Shown here piece by piece: positions 27,153 through 35,994 of a DNA stretch of 64,000 nt. Position numbers and translations under genes: made by a program. The notes under the pieces were generated by a model that made no database searches, had not been told where the DNA came from, and was given only the letters and a program-made list of their open reading frames with translations. Numbering within the stretch: position 1 is the first letter of the stretch; each line of letters begins with the position of its first letter. The stretch comes from Streptomyces cyaneofuscatus (GTDB taxonomy: Bacteria; Actinomycetota; Actinomycetes; Streptomycetales; Streptomycetaceae): assembly GCF_000718135.1 (NCBI RefSeq), contig NZ_JOEM01000001.1, forward strand, positions 124,001-188,000, read 5' to 3'.

Positions 27153-30100
27153 CTACTCCACCACCTGCCGCCCCTCCGGCTGCGCGCTGCACGAGGCGCG
27201 GAACGTGCAGTGGGTGCAGTGGGTGCCGGTGGTGGGCGTGAACCGTTCGTCCAGGACTTTTCCGGCGGCCGTGGCGAGGAGGTCGGAGACCCACTCCCCG
27301 GCCAGCGGTTCCTGGGCCTGGACCTTGGGGAAGGCGTCGCCGCCCTCCTTCTTGGGGGCGGGCTGGCGGAGCTGGACCAGTTCGGCGCCGCCGGGTTCGG
27401 GCCGCCGGCCGTCGAAGACCTCGTCGACCGCACCCTCGCGGACCGCCAGCTGGTAGACGGCGAGCTGGGGGTGGGCGGCCACCTCGTCCCTGGTGGGCGC
27501 GCTCTTGCCGGTCTTGAAGTCGACGACGTACGCCCTTCCTTCGGCGTCCTGTTCGACCCGGTCCATGGAGCCCCGTATGCGGACGGCGTACTCGCCTGCC
27601 TCCAGGGTCACGTCGAAGTCGTGCTCGCTCGCGGTGGGGGTGCGGCCGCCGCGGTCCAGGACGTGCCACTTGAGGAAGCGTTCCAGGGCGGCGCGGGCCT
27701 GGTCCTTCTCCTGCTCGGACTTCCAGGGGGCGTCGAAGGCGAGGCCGTTCCAGACGGAGTCCAGGCGCTCCATGAGGACATCGAGGTCGGCGGGCGTACG
27801 GCTGGAGGCGACCTCATCGGCGAGTACGTGGACGACGTTCCCGAACCCCTGGGCGGCGGTGGCCGGGGCGTCGGCCTTCACCTCGCGGCCCAGGAACCAC
27901 TGGAGGGCGCAGGTGTTGGCGAGCTGGTCCAGGGCGGAGCCGGAGAGGGTGACGGGCTGGTCGCGGTCGCGCAGCGGGACGGCGGAGCGGGTCGGTTCGT
28001 CCAGGCCCCACCAGCGGGACGGGTGGGCGGCGGGCACGAGCGCCTGGCCCTCGTCGTCGGTGAGCGCGGCGAGCCGGGCGAGGCGGTGGGCGGCGGCGTC
28101 GCGCAGGGCGTCGGAGGCCGCCGGGTCGACGGTGGTGGCGCGCAGCTCGGCGACGAGGGCGGCGACGGCGAGGGGGCGGCGCGGGCGGCCGGTGACGTCG
28201 CGGGGTTCGACGCCCAGCTCGGTCAGGAAGCGGGAGGGCTGGTCGCCGTCGTCGGCAGGGGCCTTCACGGCGGTGACGACGAGGCGCTCGCGGGCGCGGG
28301 TGGCGGCGACGTAGAAGAGGCGGCGCTCCTCGGCCAGGAGGGCGCCGGGCGTGAGGGGTTCGGCGAGCCCGTCGCGGCCGATCCGGTCCGCCTCCAGGAG
28401 GGAGCCCCGGCGGCGCAGGTCGGGCCAGAGCCCTTCCTGGACCCCGGCGACGACGACGAACCGCCACTCCAGGCCCTTGGAGCGGTGCGCGGTCATCAGG
28501 CGTACGGCGTCGGGCCTGGCGGTCCGCCGGGAGAGGGTGTCGGCGGCGATGTCCTGGGCGTCCACCTCCTCCAGGAAGTTGAGCGCCCCGCGTCCGCCGG
28601 TGCGCTCCTCGGCGCGCGCCGCCGTCTCGAAGAGGGCGCACACCGCGTCGAGATCCCGGTCGGCGTTGCGCCCGCCCGTCCCGCCGCGCAGCGCGGCCCG
28701 CTCCAGCCTGCCCGGCCAGGGGGTGCCGTTCCACAGGGTCCACAAGGCCTCCTCGGCGGTTCCGCCGCCTTCCAGGAGCTCGCGGGCCTTGCGCAGGAGC
28801 GCGCCGAGGCGCTGGGCGCCGTGGGCGTACGCCGGATCGTGGGTGACCAGGCGTTCGGGCTCGGCGAGGGCGCGGGCGAGCAGCTCGTCGGAGGGGGCGG
28901 GGACCCGGATTCCGGCGGCGCGCTCCTCGTCGCGCAGGGCCCGGCCGAGACGGCGCAGGTCGGCGGCGTCCATGGAGCCGAGGGGGGAGGCGAGGAGGGT
29001 GAGGGCGGTCTCGGTGGTGAGCCAGGGGGCGGTGACGCGGGCTGCCTCCTGCCCGTCCTCGCCCTGCCCCTCGTCGGCCCGGCCTGTGTGCAGCGCCGCC
29101 GTCGCCACCGTCCGCAGGGCCGTCAGCAGCGGGGCGACGGCCGGTTCGTGGCGGAGCGGGAGGTCGTCGCCGTCGACCTCCAGGGGGACGCCGGCAGAGG
29201 TGAGGGCGCGCCGGACGGCGGGCAGCGAGCGGCCTCCGGCCCGTACCAGCACGGCCATCTCGCGCCACGGGACCCCGTCCTCCAGGTGGGCGCGGCGCAG
29301 CAGGTCCGCGATGTTGTCCAGCTCCGTGGAGGCGGTCGGGTAGGTGTACGTCTCCACCCGGCCGCCCTCCCGGACGGCGTGCAGCTCGCGGTGGGCGCGG
29401 ACGGTGTCGGCGGGCAGCCGGGTCAGCGGCATCCGGCGGGTGAGCAGCCGGGTCGCGGCGAGCAGTTCGGAGCCGGAGCGGCGGGAGGTGGTGAGGACGC
29501 CGACGGGGGCGGGGGTGCCGTCGGCCCGCCGGAAGGTGTCGGGGAATTCGAGGATGCCGTTCACGTCGGCGCCCCGGAACGTGTAGATCGACTGGTCCGG
29601 GTCGCCGAAGGCCACCAGCGTGCGCCCGCCCCCCGCGTCCGTGCCGCGTCCCCGGTTCCCGGCCAGCGCGTGCAGCAGGCGTACCTGGGCCGGGTCGGTG
29701 TCCTGGTACTCGTCGACGTACACCGCGTCGTACGCCCCCGCCAGCTGCGCCGAGACCTCCGGGCGCTCCGCGAGCAGCACCGCGCGGTGGACCAGCTCCG
29801 CGTAGTCCAGCACGCCCTGGGCGTCGAGCACGTCCAGGTACTCGGCGAGGAACTGGGCCGCCGCGCTCCAGTCCGGCCGGCCCGTGCGGCGGGCGAAGGC
29901 GGCGAGCGCGTCCGGCCCGAGGCCCAGTTCACGGCTGCGGGCGAGCACGGCGCGCACCTCGTCGGCGAAGCCGCGGGTGGTCAGGCAGGCGCGCAGCTCG
30001 TCGGGCCAGCGGACGTGGGCCAGGCCCGCCTTCTCCAGGTCGAGCTGGCCGGCGAGCAGGTCGCGGACGGTGACGTCCTGCTCGGGCCCGGAGAGCAGCC

Positions 30101-30512
30101 GCAGCGGATCGGCGAAGAGATCGGCGTCCTGGTGGGCGCGGACCAGGGCGTAGCAGTACGAATGGAAGGTGGTGGCCTGCGGGCCGCGCGCCGCGCCGAG
30201 CCGGGCCGCCATCCGGTCGCGCAGCTCGACGGCGGCCTTGCGGCTGAAGGTGAGGACGAGGATGCGGGCGGGGTCGGCGCCCCGGTTCACCCGGGCCGCC
30301 ACGGACTCCACGAGCGTGGTGGTCTTGCCGGTGCCGGGACCCGCGAGGACGAGCAGCGGTCCGTCGGCGTGATCAACCACAGCGCGCTGGCCTGCGTCCA
30401 GGAGAGGAGGCTCCACGGAACCCGGCGGGGTGCGCACCAGTCGGTACGCGCCCGTGGTCCGCGGCCGTGACTCACGGTGCGGACTGTGCCGGGTGGAAGA
30501 GGAGGAGCTCAC
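27153..30512 (-). CDS. adnA: AdnA-like helicase-nuclease subunit with Fe-S cysteines
   Basis: 1119 aa: UvrD-like motor (VLAGPGTGKTTTLVESVAAR; VYVDEYQDTDPAQVRLL; GDPDQSIYTFRGADVNG; MTAHRSKGLEWRFVVVAG) and a C-terminal PD-(D/E)XK nuclease (RIRGSMDRVEQ; YVVDFKTGKS). Cysteines in NTCALQWFL and HCTHCTFRASC fit the Cys-...-Cys-x2-Cys-x5-Cys iron-sulfur staple of AddB-type nucleases. GTG 30512 begins MSSSSSTRHSPH; no ribosome site is evident, and a start closer to VRTPPGSVEPP is possible. It heads the adnA-adnB-M20 peptidase cluster. Assignment of A versus B follows the order in M. tuberculosis (Rv3202c, Rv3201c). Confidence 0.91.
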   Translation of the reverse strand: MSSSSSTRHSPHRESRPRTTGAYRLVRTPPGSVEPPLLDAGQRAVVDHADGPLLVLAGPGTGKTTTLVESVAARVNRGADPARILVLTFSRKAAVELRDRMAARLGAARGPQATTFHSYCYALVRAHQDADLFADPLRLLSGPEQDVTVRDLLAGQLDLEKAGLAHVRWPDELRACLTTRGFADEVRAVLARSRELGLGPDALAAFARRTGRPDWSAAAQFLAEYLDVLDAQGVLDYAELVHRAVLLAERPEVSAQLAGAYDAVYVDEYQDTDPAQVRLLHALAGNRGRGTDAGGGRTLVAFGDPDQSIYTFRGADVNGILEFPDTFRRADGTPAPVGVLTTSRRSGSELLAATRLLTRRMPLTRLPADTVRAHRELHAVREGGRVETYTYPTASTELDNIADLLRRAHLEDGVPWREMAVLVRAGGRSLPAVRRALTSAGVPLEVDGDDLPLRHEPAVAPLLTALRTVATAALHTGRADEGQGEDGQEAARVTAPWLTTETALTLLASPLGSMDAADLRRLGRALRDEERAAGIRVPAPSDELLARALAEPERLVTHDPAYAHGAQRLGALLRKARELLEGGGTAEEALWTLWNGTPWPGRLERAALRGGTGGRNADRDLDAVCALFETAARAEERTGGRGALNFLEEVDAQDIAADTLSRRTARPDAVRLMTAHRSKGLEWRFVVVAGVQEGLWPDLRRRGSLLEADRIGRDGLAEPLTPGALLAEERRLFYVAATRARERLVVTAVKAPADDGDQPSRFLTELGVEPRDVTGRPRRPLAVAALVAELRATTVDPAASDALRDAAAHRLARLAALTDDEGQALVPAAHPSRWWGLDEPTRSAVPLRDRDQPVTLSGSALDQLANTCALQWFLGREVKADAPATAAQGFGNVVHVLADEVASSRTPADLDVLMERLDSVWNGLAFDAPWKSEQEKDQARAALERFLKWHVLDRGGRTPTASEHDFDVTLEAGEYAVRIRGSMDRVEQDAEGRAYVVDFKTGKSAPTRDEVAAHPQLAVYQLAVREGAVDEVFDGRRPEPGGAELVQLRQPAPKKEGGDAFPKVQAQEPLAGEWVSDLLATAAGKVLDERFTPTTGTHCTHCTFRASCSAQPEGRQVVE

Positions 30513-30716
30513 GTGGATCGCCGGTCCTGGTGGGGTTACGGGTCGTACAGGTCATACAGACCGAAAAAGGTCATCCAGACGGGACGAGGAGAGGGGGCGC
30601 GCGTGGAGCGCGGTGACGACGCTACGCCAGCGGAGGCGCGGAAGGCGGCGGGTGCGCTGCGTCTCTCGTCACGTATCCGGCCGCGCCCTGCCGGACGGGG
30701 GCGGCGGTGTCCGCCG

Positions 30717-31115
30717 TCACCTGTGAGTTTCCTCGCCCTGACCGCCGGCGGGACCGCCGTCCCAGCGCGCACGGCGCATGTCGAGCCGCGGAAGGTGGCC
30801 GTCCGCCTGTCGCGACGCCTCGCGCAGCGGGGTCCCCTCCGCGCGGTAGTGGTCCAGCGCCCGCAGCTCGTGGCCCGGGAGCAGCGCCCCGTCCGCCCGC
30901 ACCACACGCCACCAGGGCACGGCGGAGCCGTACAGCGCCATGACCCGGCCGACCTGCCGGGGGCCGCCGTCCCCCAGCCACTCCGCGACATCGCCGTACG
31001 TCATGACCCGGCCCGGCGGGATCAGGTCGGCGACGTCGAGGACCCGCTCCGCGTACTCCGGCAGCTCGGCCGGCTGCGCCCCGTCGCCCGTCGCGTCCGT
31101 CTCGTCCTGGCTCAT
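30717..31115 (-). CDS. Alkyltransferase-like (ATL) DNA-binding protein, MGMT fold without catalytic Cys
   Basis: A 132-aa protein of the O6-alkylguanine-DNA alkyltransferase DNA-binding fold. The helix-turn-helix segment RVMTYGDVAEWLGDGGPRQV is present, but the active-site PCHRV is replaced by PWWRVVRADG, so no alkyl transfer is possible. ATL proteins bind O6-alkylguanine and flag it for nucleotide excision repair. The start is the ATG of MSQDETDA. It lies upstream of adnA as Rv3204 lies near Rv3202c. About 200 bp without a gene separates it from adnA. Confidence 0.88.
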   Translation of the reverse strand: MSQDETDATGDGAQPAELPEYAERVLDVADLIPPGRVMTYGDVAEWLGDGGPRQVGRVMALYGSAVPWWRVVRADGALLPGHELRALDHYRAEGTPLREASRQADGHLPRLDMRRARWDGGPAGGQGEETHR

Positions 31116-31336
31116 CCGCCCCATCCTGCCGTACGCCACCGACAGCCCGGCCGGAACCGTCTCGGTACGGTCACCGAGCGTGCGCGCAGGTGCAAAGGGG
31201 CGTATGTTGCGCATCCCGCGCCCGGGCGACGCACCCTGATGCCCCCCTCCGTCTCCGGGCCGTGCCACCATCATCCGGGCGGTGACCGGTGATACGAGAC
31301 CACGAAGACGAACCAGAGGCGACGAAGGAGCAGGGC

Positions 31337-34228
31337 GTGCAGCCACCGAAGGCGGCGGACGCCTCCGATGCCGGAGAGCGCCCACCGAGTGCGCCGGAGG
31401 CCGCCGAGGAGCGCGCGGAGCGTACGCCTGAGCCCGCCGGGCAGCGCGCGGCGAGTGCGCCGGAGCCCGCCGGGGAGCACGCGCCGAACGCTCCGGCGCG
31501 CGCCGAGGCGATCCGTACCGACGCTCCCGCCGCGGCCACCGCGTCCACCAGCGGCCACCTCACCGGCTCCACGCTCGCCTCGGCCGAGGCCGCCCTGAGC
31601 GACCGGGTCTCCGGCGACGAGCCGCTGCTCCCCGCCCGGGTGCACCGGCCCTCCGACCTGATGCGGCTGCTCATCGGCATCGCCGCCATCGCCGTGCTGT
31701 TCGCGATCGCCGCGTTCGCCCAGGGCACCACCACCGGCCTCGAGGACGACATCTCCAAGGGCACCGAGCAGGCGCCCGATCTGCTGATCAAGATCGCCGG
31801 GCTGGTCTCCAGCATCGCCGTGCTGCTCGTGCCGGTCGCCTTCGCCATCGAGCGGCTGATCAAGCGGGACGGGCTGCGCATCGCCGACGGCGTCCTGGCC
31901 GCCGTGCTCGCCCACGGGGTCACCCTCGCCACCGACCTCTGGGTATCGCGCTCCGCGCCCGGCACCATCCAGGAGGCGCTGACCCAGCCCCAGCCGGGCG
32001 CCGGACTGACCGACCCGGTGCACGGCTACCTCGCCCCCGTGATCGCGTACATGACCGCCGTCGGAATGGCGAGACGGCCGCGCTGGCGGGTCGTGCTCTG
32101 GGCGGTGCTGCTGCTGGACGCCTTCGCGATGCTGGTCGGCGGGTACACCACCCCGTTCTCGATCATCCTGACGGTCCTGATCGGCTGGACCGTGGCGTAC
32201 GGAACGCTGTACGCGGTCGGCTCCCCCAACGTCCGCCCCACCGGCCAGCACCTGATGGCGGGGCTGCGGCACGTCGGCTTCCGGCCGGTCGCCGCGATGC
32301 GCACCGAGGACGCCCCCGACAACGACAACACCGACCAGAACGACCGGGGACGGCGGTATCTGGTCACCCTGGAGGACGGGCCCCCGCTGGATGTGACGGT
32401 CGTCGACCGGGAGCAGCAGGCGCAGGGGTTCTTCTACCGGGCCTGGCGCCGCCTCACGCTGCGCGGCATCACCCAGCGCCGCTCGATCCAGTCGCTGCGG
32501 CAGGCGCTGGAGCAGGAGGCACTGCTCGCGTACGCGGCGATCGCCGCCGGGGCGAACGCGCCGAAGCTGATCGCCACCTCCGAGCTGGGCCCGGACGCGG
32601 TGATGCTCGTCTACGAGCACATCGGCGGCCGGTCGCTGGACCAGATGGAGGACGAGGAGATCACCGACGACCTGGTGCGCGGCGCCTGGCGTCAGGTGAA
32701 GGCCCTCCAGTCGCGCCGGATCGCGCACCGCAGGCTGACCGGTGACGCGCTGCTGGTGGATCGTTCCGGCAAGGCGTTCGTGACGGACCTGCGCGGCGGT
32801 GAGATCGCCGCCGGTGACCTGGTGCTCCGGATGGACGTGGCGCAGCTGCTGACCACCCTGGGGCTGCGGGTGGGGGCCGAGCGTTCGGTCTCCGGCGCCC
32901 TGGCCGTGCTCGGCCCGGACGCCGTCGCGGACTGCCTGCCGCTGCTCCAGCCGATCGCGCTGAGCCGGTCCACCCGGGCGACGCTGCGCCGGCTCGCGCG
33001 GGAGCGGTCGCAGCAGGAGCGGGACGCGGTGCTGGAGGCGTCGCGGGCGGCCAAGGAGGCGCGGGCCCAGGACGCGGCGGAGAAGGCCGCGCAGGCGGGG
33101 GCCGAGGCCCAGGCCGAGCCCAGGCCCGGCCACAAGGCCGAGCGCAAGTCGCTGCGGACGGAGAAGCAGGCCGAGAAGCGGGCCGTGGACGACGCGATGG
33201 AGGAAGCCCGGGAGGGGGACCTGCTCGCCCAGATCCGCCGCCAGGTGCTGCTGATCCGCCCGCAGGCACCGGTCGAGCCGGTCCGCCTGGAGCGGATCAA
33301 GCCGCGCACCCTCTTCAGCTTCATCGCCGGGGCCATCGCCGCGTACTTCCTGATCTCGCAGGTCACCCAGGCCGACTTCGGGGTGCTCGTGGAGCAGGCT
33401 GAGTGGGGCTGGGTGGCCGCCGCGCTCGGCTTCTCCGGGCTCAGCTACGTGGCGGCGGCGATGAGCCTGCTGGGCTTCGTGCCGGAGCGGGTGCCGTTCC
33501 TGAAGACCGTGCAGGCGCAGGTGGCCGGCTCGTTCGTGAAGATCGTCGCCCCGGCCGCCGTCGGCGGTGTGGCGCTGAACACCCGCTTCCTGCAACGCGC
33601 CGGAGTGCGCCCCGGTCTGGCCGTGGCGAGCGTCGGGGCCTCGCAGCTCTTCGGGCTCGGCTGCCACATCCTGCTGCTGGCCCTCTTCGGCTATCTCACG
33701 GGCACGGAGAAGACCCCGGACTCCCTCACCCCCTCCCGTACCGTGATCGCCGGTCTGCTGACCGTCGCGGTGCTGGTGCTGGTGGTGACGGCCATCCCGT
33801 TCCTGCGGAAGTTCGTGGTGACACGGGTGCGCTCGCTCTTCGCCGGGGTCGTGCCGCGCATGCTGGACGTGGTGCAGCGGCCGCAGAAGCTGGTCACCGG
33901 GATCGGCGGGATGCTGCTGCTGACCGGCCTGTTCGTGCTCTGCCTGGATGCGTCGATCCGGGCGTTCAGCGGCCCGGACGTGACCCAGCTGAGCTACGCG
34001 AGCATCGCGGTGGTCTTCCTCGCGGGCAACGCGCTCGGCTCCGCCGCGCCCACCCCGGGCGGCATGGGCGCGGTCGAGGGCGCCCTGACGCTGGGCCTGA
34101 TCGCGGTCGGGCTGCCGATGGAGGTCGCGGCGCCGGCGGTGCTGCTGTACCGCGTGATGACGCTGTGGCTGCCGGTGCTGCCGGGGTGGATCGCCTTCAA
34201 CCAGCTGACCCGGAAGGGCGAGCTCTAG
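31337..34228 (+). CDS. Kinase-like domain fused to lysylphosphatidylglycerol-synthase-type membrane domain
   Basis: A 963-aa membrane protein. Order: a disordered Pro/Ala/Glu-rich N-terminus (about 100 aa); about six TM segments (from PSDLMRLLIGIAAIAVLFAI); a soluble kinase-like region (PKLIATSELGPDAVMLVYEH, then DLRGGEIAAGDLVLRMDVAQ) with degenerate catalytic motifs; a Lys/Glu/Arg helical stretch; and a C-terminal LPG_synthase_TM/AglD2 domain (PF03706) ending with the diagnostic PTPGGMGAVEGALTLGL. The family is a likely lipid-linked transporter or flippase; substrate unknown. I chose GTG 31337 (AAGGAG 6 nt upstream) over the in-frame GTG at 31289, which lacks a site. It is divergent from the ATL gene across 220 bp. 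Confidence 0.87.
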   Translation: MQPPKAADASDAGERPPSAPEAAEERAERTPEPAGQRAASAPEPAGEHAPNAPARAEAIRTDAPAAATASTSGHLTGSTLASAEAALSDRVSGDEPLLPARVHRPSDLMRLLIGIAAIAVLFAIAAFAQGTTTGLEDDISKGTEQAPDLLIKIAGLVSSIAVLLVPVAFAIERLIKRDGLRIADGVLAAVLAHGVTLATDLWVSRSAPGTIQEALTQPQPGAGLTDPVHGYLAPVIAYMTAVGMARRPRWRVVLWAVLLLDAFAMLVGGYTTPFSIILTVLIGWTVAYGTLYAVGSPNVRPTGQHLMAGLRHVGFRPVAAMRTEDAPDNDNTDQNDRGRRYLVTLEDGPPLDVTVVDREQQAQGFFYRAWRRLTLRGITQRRSIQSLRQALEQEALLAYAAIAAGANAPKLIATSELGPDAVMLVYEHIGGRSLDQMEDEEITDDLVRGAWRQVKALQSRRIAHRRLTGDALLVDRSGKAFVTDLRGGEIAAGDLVLRMDVAQLLTTLGLRVGAERSVSGALAVLGPDAVADCLPLLQPIALSRSTRATLRRLARERSQQERDAVLEASRAAKEARAQDAAEKAAQAGAEAQAEPRPGHKAERKSLRTEKQAEKRAVDDAMEEAREGDLLAQIRRQVLLIRPQAPVEPVRLERIKPRTLFSFIAGAIAAYFLISQVTQADFGVLVEQAEWGWVAAALGFSGLSYVAAAMSLLGFVPERVPFLKTVQAQVAGSFVKIVAPAAVGGVALNTRFLQRAGVRPGLAVASVGASQLFGLGCHILLLALFGYLTGTEKTPDSLTPSRTVIAGLLTVAVLVLVVTAIPFLRKFVVTRVRSLFAGVVPRMLDVVQRPQKLVTGIGGMLLLTGLFVLCLDASIRAFSGPDVTQLSYASIAVVFLAGNALGSAAPTPGGMGAVEGALTLGLIAVGLPMEVAAPAVLLYRVMTLWLPVLPGWIAFNQLTRKGEL

Positions 34229-34303
34229 GTATCCGAGGGGCGCACCACCCGCATGGACCGCGCCCCAGCGCGCTCCCCGGCGCACCGCCGCACGATGGAG
34301 CCC

Positions 34304-35896
34304 ATGAGGACTTCCCCCGCTCTGCGTGCCGCCGCCCTCGCCGCCACCGTGCTGCTGCCCCTGGCGGGCTGCTCGGGCGGCGGCGGGGGCGGAGAGGGCC
34401 GCTCCACGCCCTCCGGGGCCTCGACCGCCTCCCCCACCGCCACCTCAGAGGAACTGGCGTCGCAGAAGCTGGACTGGTCGCCGTGTCCGGCGCCGAACGT
34501 GGCGCAGGGCGGTGGTGAGTCGCCCTCGCCCCTGCCCGGCGGCGCGGTCTGGGAGTGCTCCTTCATGGACGTACCGCTGGATTACGCCGATCCGGACGGC
34601 CGGACGATCGAGCTGGCGCTGATCCGGGGGAAGGCCAAGGACCAGCAGCGGCGGATCGGTTCGCTCGTCTTCAACTTCGGCGGGCCCGGCGCCTCCGGTG
34701 TCGCGACCCTGCCGGCCTTCGGCGCGGACTACGACCGGCTCCGCACCCGGTACGACCTGGTGAGCTTCGACCCGCGCGGGGTGGGGCGCAGCGAGGGCGT
34801 GGAGTGCGCGGACGACGCCCAGCTGGACGCGATGTACCAGGAGGACTCCACGCCGGACGACGCGGCCGAGGAGAAGGAGTTCGTCGAGGGCCAGAAGGAC
34901 TTCATCGCCACCTGTAAGGAGAACTCGGGCCCCGAACTGCCCTATGTGGGCACCACGAACGCCGCCCGCGACATGGACCTGATGCGCACGGTGCTCGGCG
35001 ACGACAAGCTGCACTACTTCGGCATCTCCTACGGCACCGAGCTCGGCGGCGTCTACGCCCACCTCTACCCGGACAAGGTGGGCCGGGCGGTCTTCGACGC
35101 GGTGGTCGACCCCACCAAGGACGCCGAGCAGTCATCCCTCGGCCAGGCCCAGGGGTTCCAGCTCGCCTTCGACAACTTCACCAAGGACTGCGCGGACCGC
35201 GGCGACAAGTGCGCCCTGCCCGGCTCCACCGGGGCCGAGGTCGAGAAGTGGATCGCCGACCTCCTGGCGAAGCTGGAGAAGGAGCCGATCGACGGGCTCG
35301 GCGACCGGGCGCTGACGCAGACGCTGGCCACCACCGGCATCGCCTCCGCGCTCTACTCCAAGGAGACCTGGCCGCTGCTGGAGCAGGGCCTGGACGAGGC
35401 CGACGGCGGCTCCGGCGCCCTGCTGCTCGCGCTGGCCGACTCGCTGAACGGCCGCTCGGAGGACGGGCGGTACGACAACTCCAACGCGGCCAACATCGCG
35501 ATCAACTGCGCCGACAACAAGCAGCGCTTCACCCTGGAGCAGACGAAGGCCGCCCTGCCCGCCTTCCGCAAGGCCTCCCCGATGTTCGGCGAGTACCTGG
35601 GCTGGGGCCTGATGGGCTGCACCGGCTGGCCGGTCGCGGGCGCCTGGGTGACCCCCGACGTCAGCGCTCCCGGATCCGCCCCGATCCTGGTCATCGGCAA
35701 CACCGGCGACCCGGCGACCCCGTACGCGGGCGCGAAGGCGATGGTGGACAAACTCGGCAAGGGAGTAGGCGTCGAGCTGACCTACAAGGGCGAGGGCCAC
35801 GGCGCGTACAACAGTAAGAACACGTGTGTTCAGGGGGCCGTCGACGGCTATCTCCTGAACGGTACGGTGCCGAAGTCGGGCACCGTCTGCGAGTGA
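34304..35896 (+). CDS. Secreted lipoprotein alpha/beta hydrolase, tripeptidyl-aminopeptidase type (paralogue 1)
   Basis: A 530-aa exported lipoprotein: signal LRAAALAATVLLPLAGC with lipobox LAGC and a Gly/Ser-rich tether. The alpha/beta-hydrolase domain has oxyanion loop FNFGGPGASGV, nucleophile Ser in YFGISYGTELGG, acid Asp in VIGNTGDPATPY and His in GEGHGAYN, and a C-terminal TAP-like domain. Streptomyces SlpD/SlpE-type enzymes of this group remove tripeptides or act as extracellular peptidases. The ATG of MRTSPALR has GGAG only 3 nt upstream; MEP start nine bases earlier is possible. A close paralogue follows 98 bp later. Confidence 0.93.
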   Translation: MRTSPALRAAALAATVLLPLAGCSGGGGGGEGRSTPSGASTASPTATSEELASQKLDWSPCPAPNVAQGGGESPSPLPGGAVWECSFMDVPLDYADPDGRTIELALIRGKAKDQQRRIGSLVFNFGGPGASGVATLPAFGADYDRLRTRYDLVSFDPRGVGRSEGVECADDAQLDAMYQEDSTPDDAAEEKEFVEGQKDFIATCKENSGPELPYVGTTNAARDMDLMRTVLGDDKLHYFGISYGTELGGVYAHLYPDKVGRAVFDAVVDPTKDAEQSSLGQAQGFQLAFDNFTKDCADRGDKCALPGSTGAEVEKWIADLLAKLEKEPIDGLGDRALTQTLATTGIASALYSKETWPLLEQGLDEADGGSGALLLALADSLNGRSEDGRYDNSNAANIAINCADNKQRFTLEQTKAALPAFRKASPMFGEYLGWGLMGCTGWPVAGAWVTPDVSAPGSAPILVIGNTGDPATPYAGAKAMVDKLGKGVGVELTYKGEGHGAYNSKNTCVQGAVDGYLLNGTVPKSGTVCE

Positions 35897-35994
35897 TCCG
35901 CCCACCGGACGGCAGCCTTTAGCATGACGGGACATCACACGCGCCCGACGCGTCGTCATCACCGGCTTCGGGCCACGGGGAGGGATGCCGGATC

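Noticed and set aside
31271..34285. 1000-codon minus-strand frame opposite the kinase-like/LPG gene
   Set aside because: His/Gln/Arg-rich antisense translation with no domain; the plus strand has TM helices and the PF03706 end motif.
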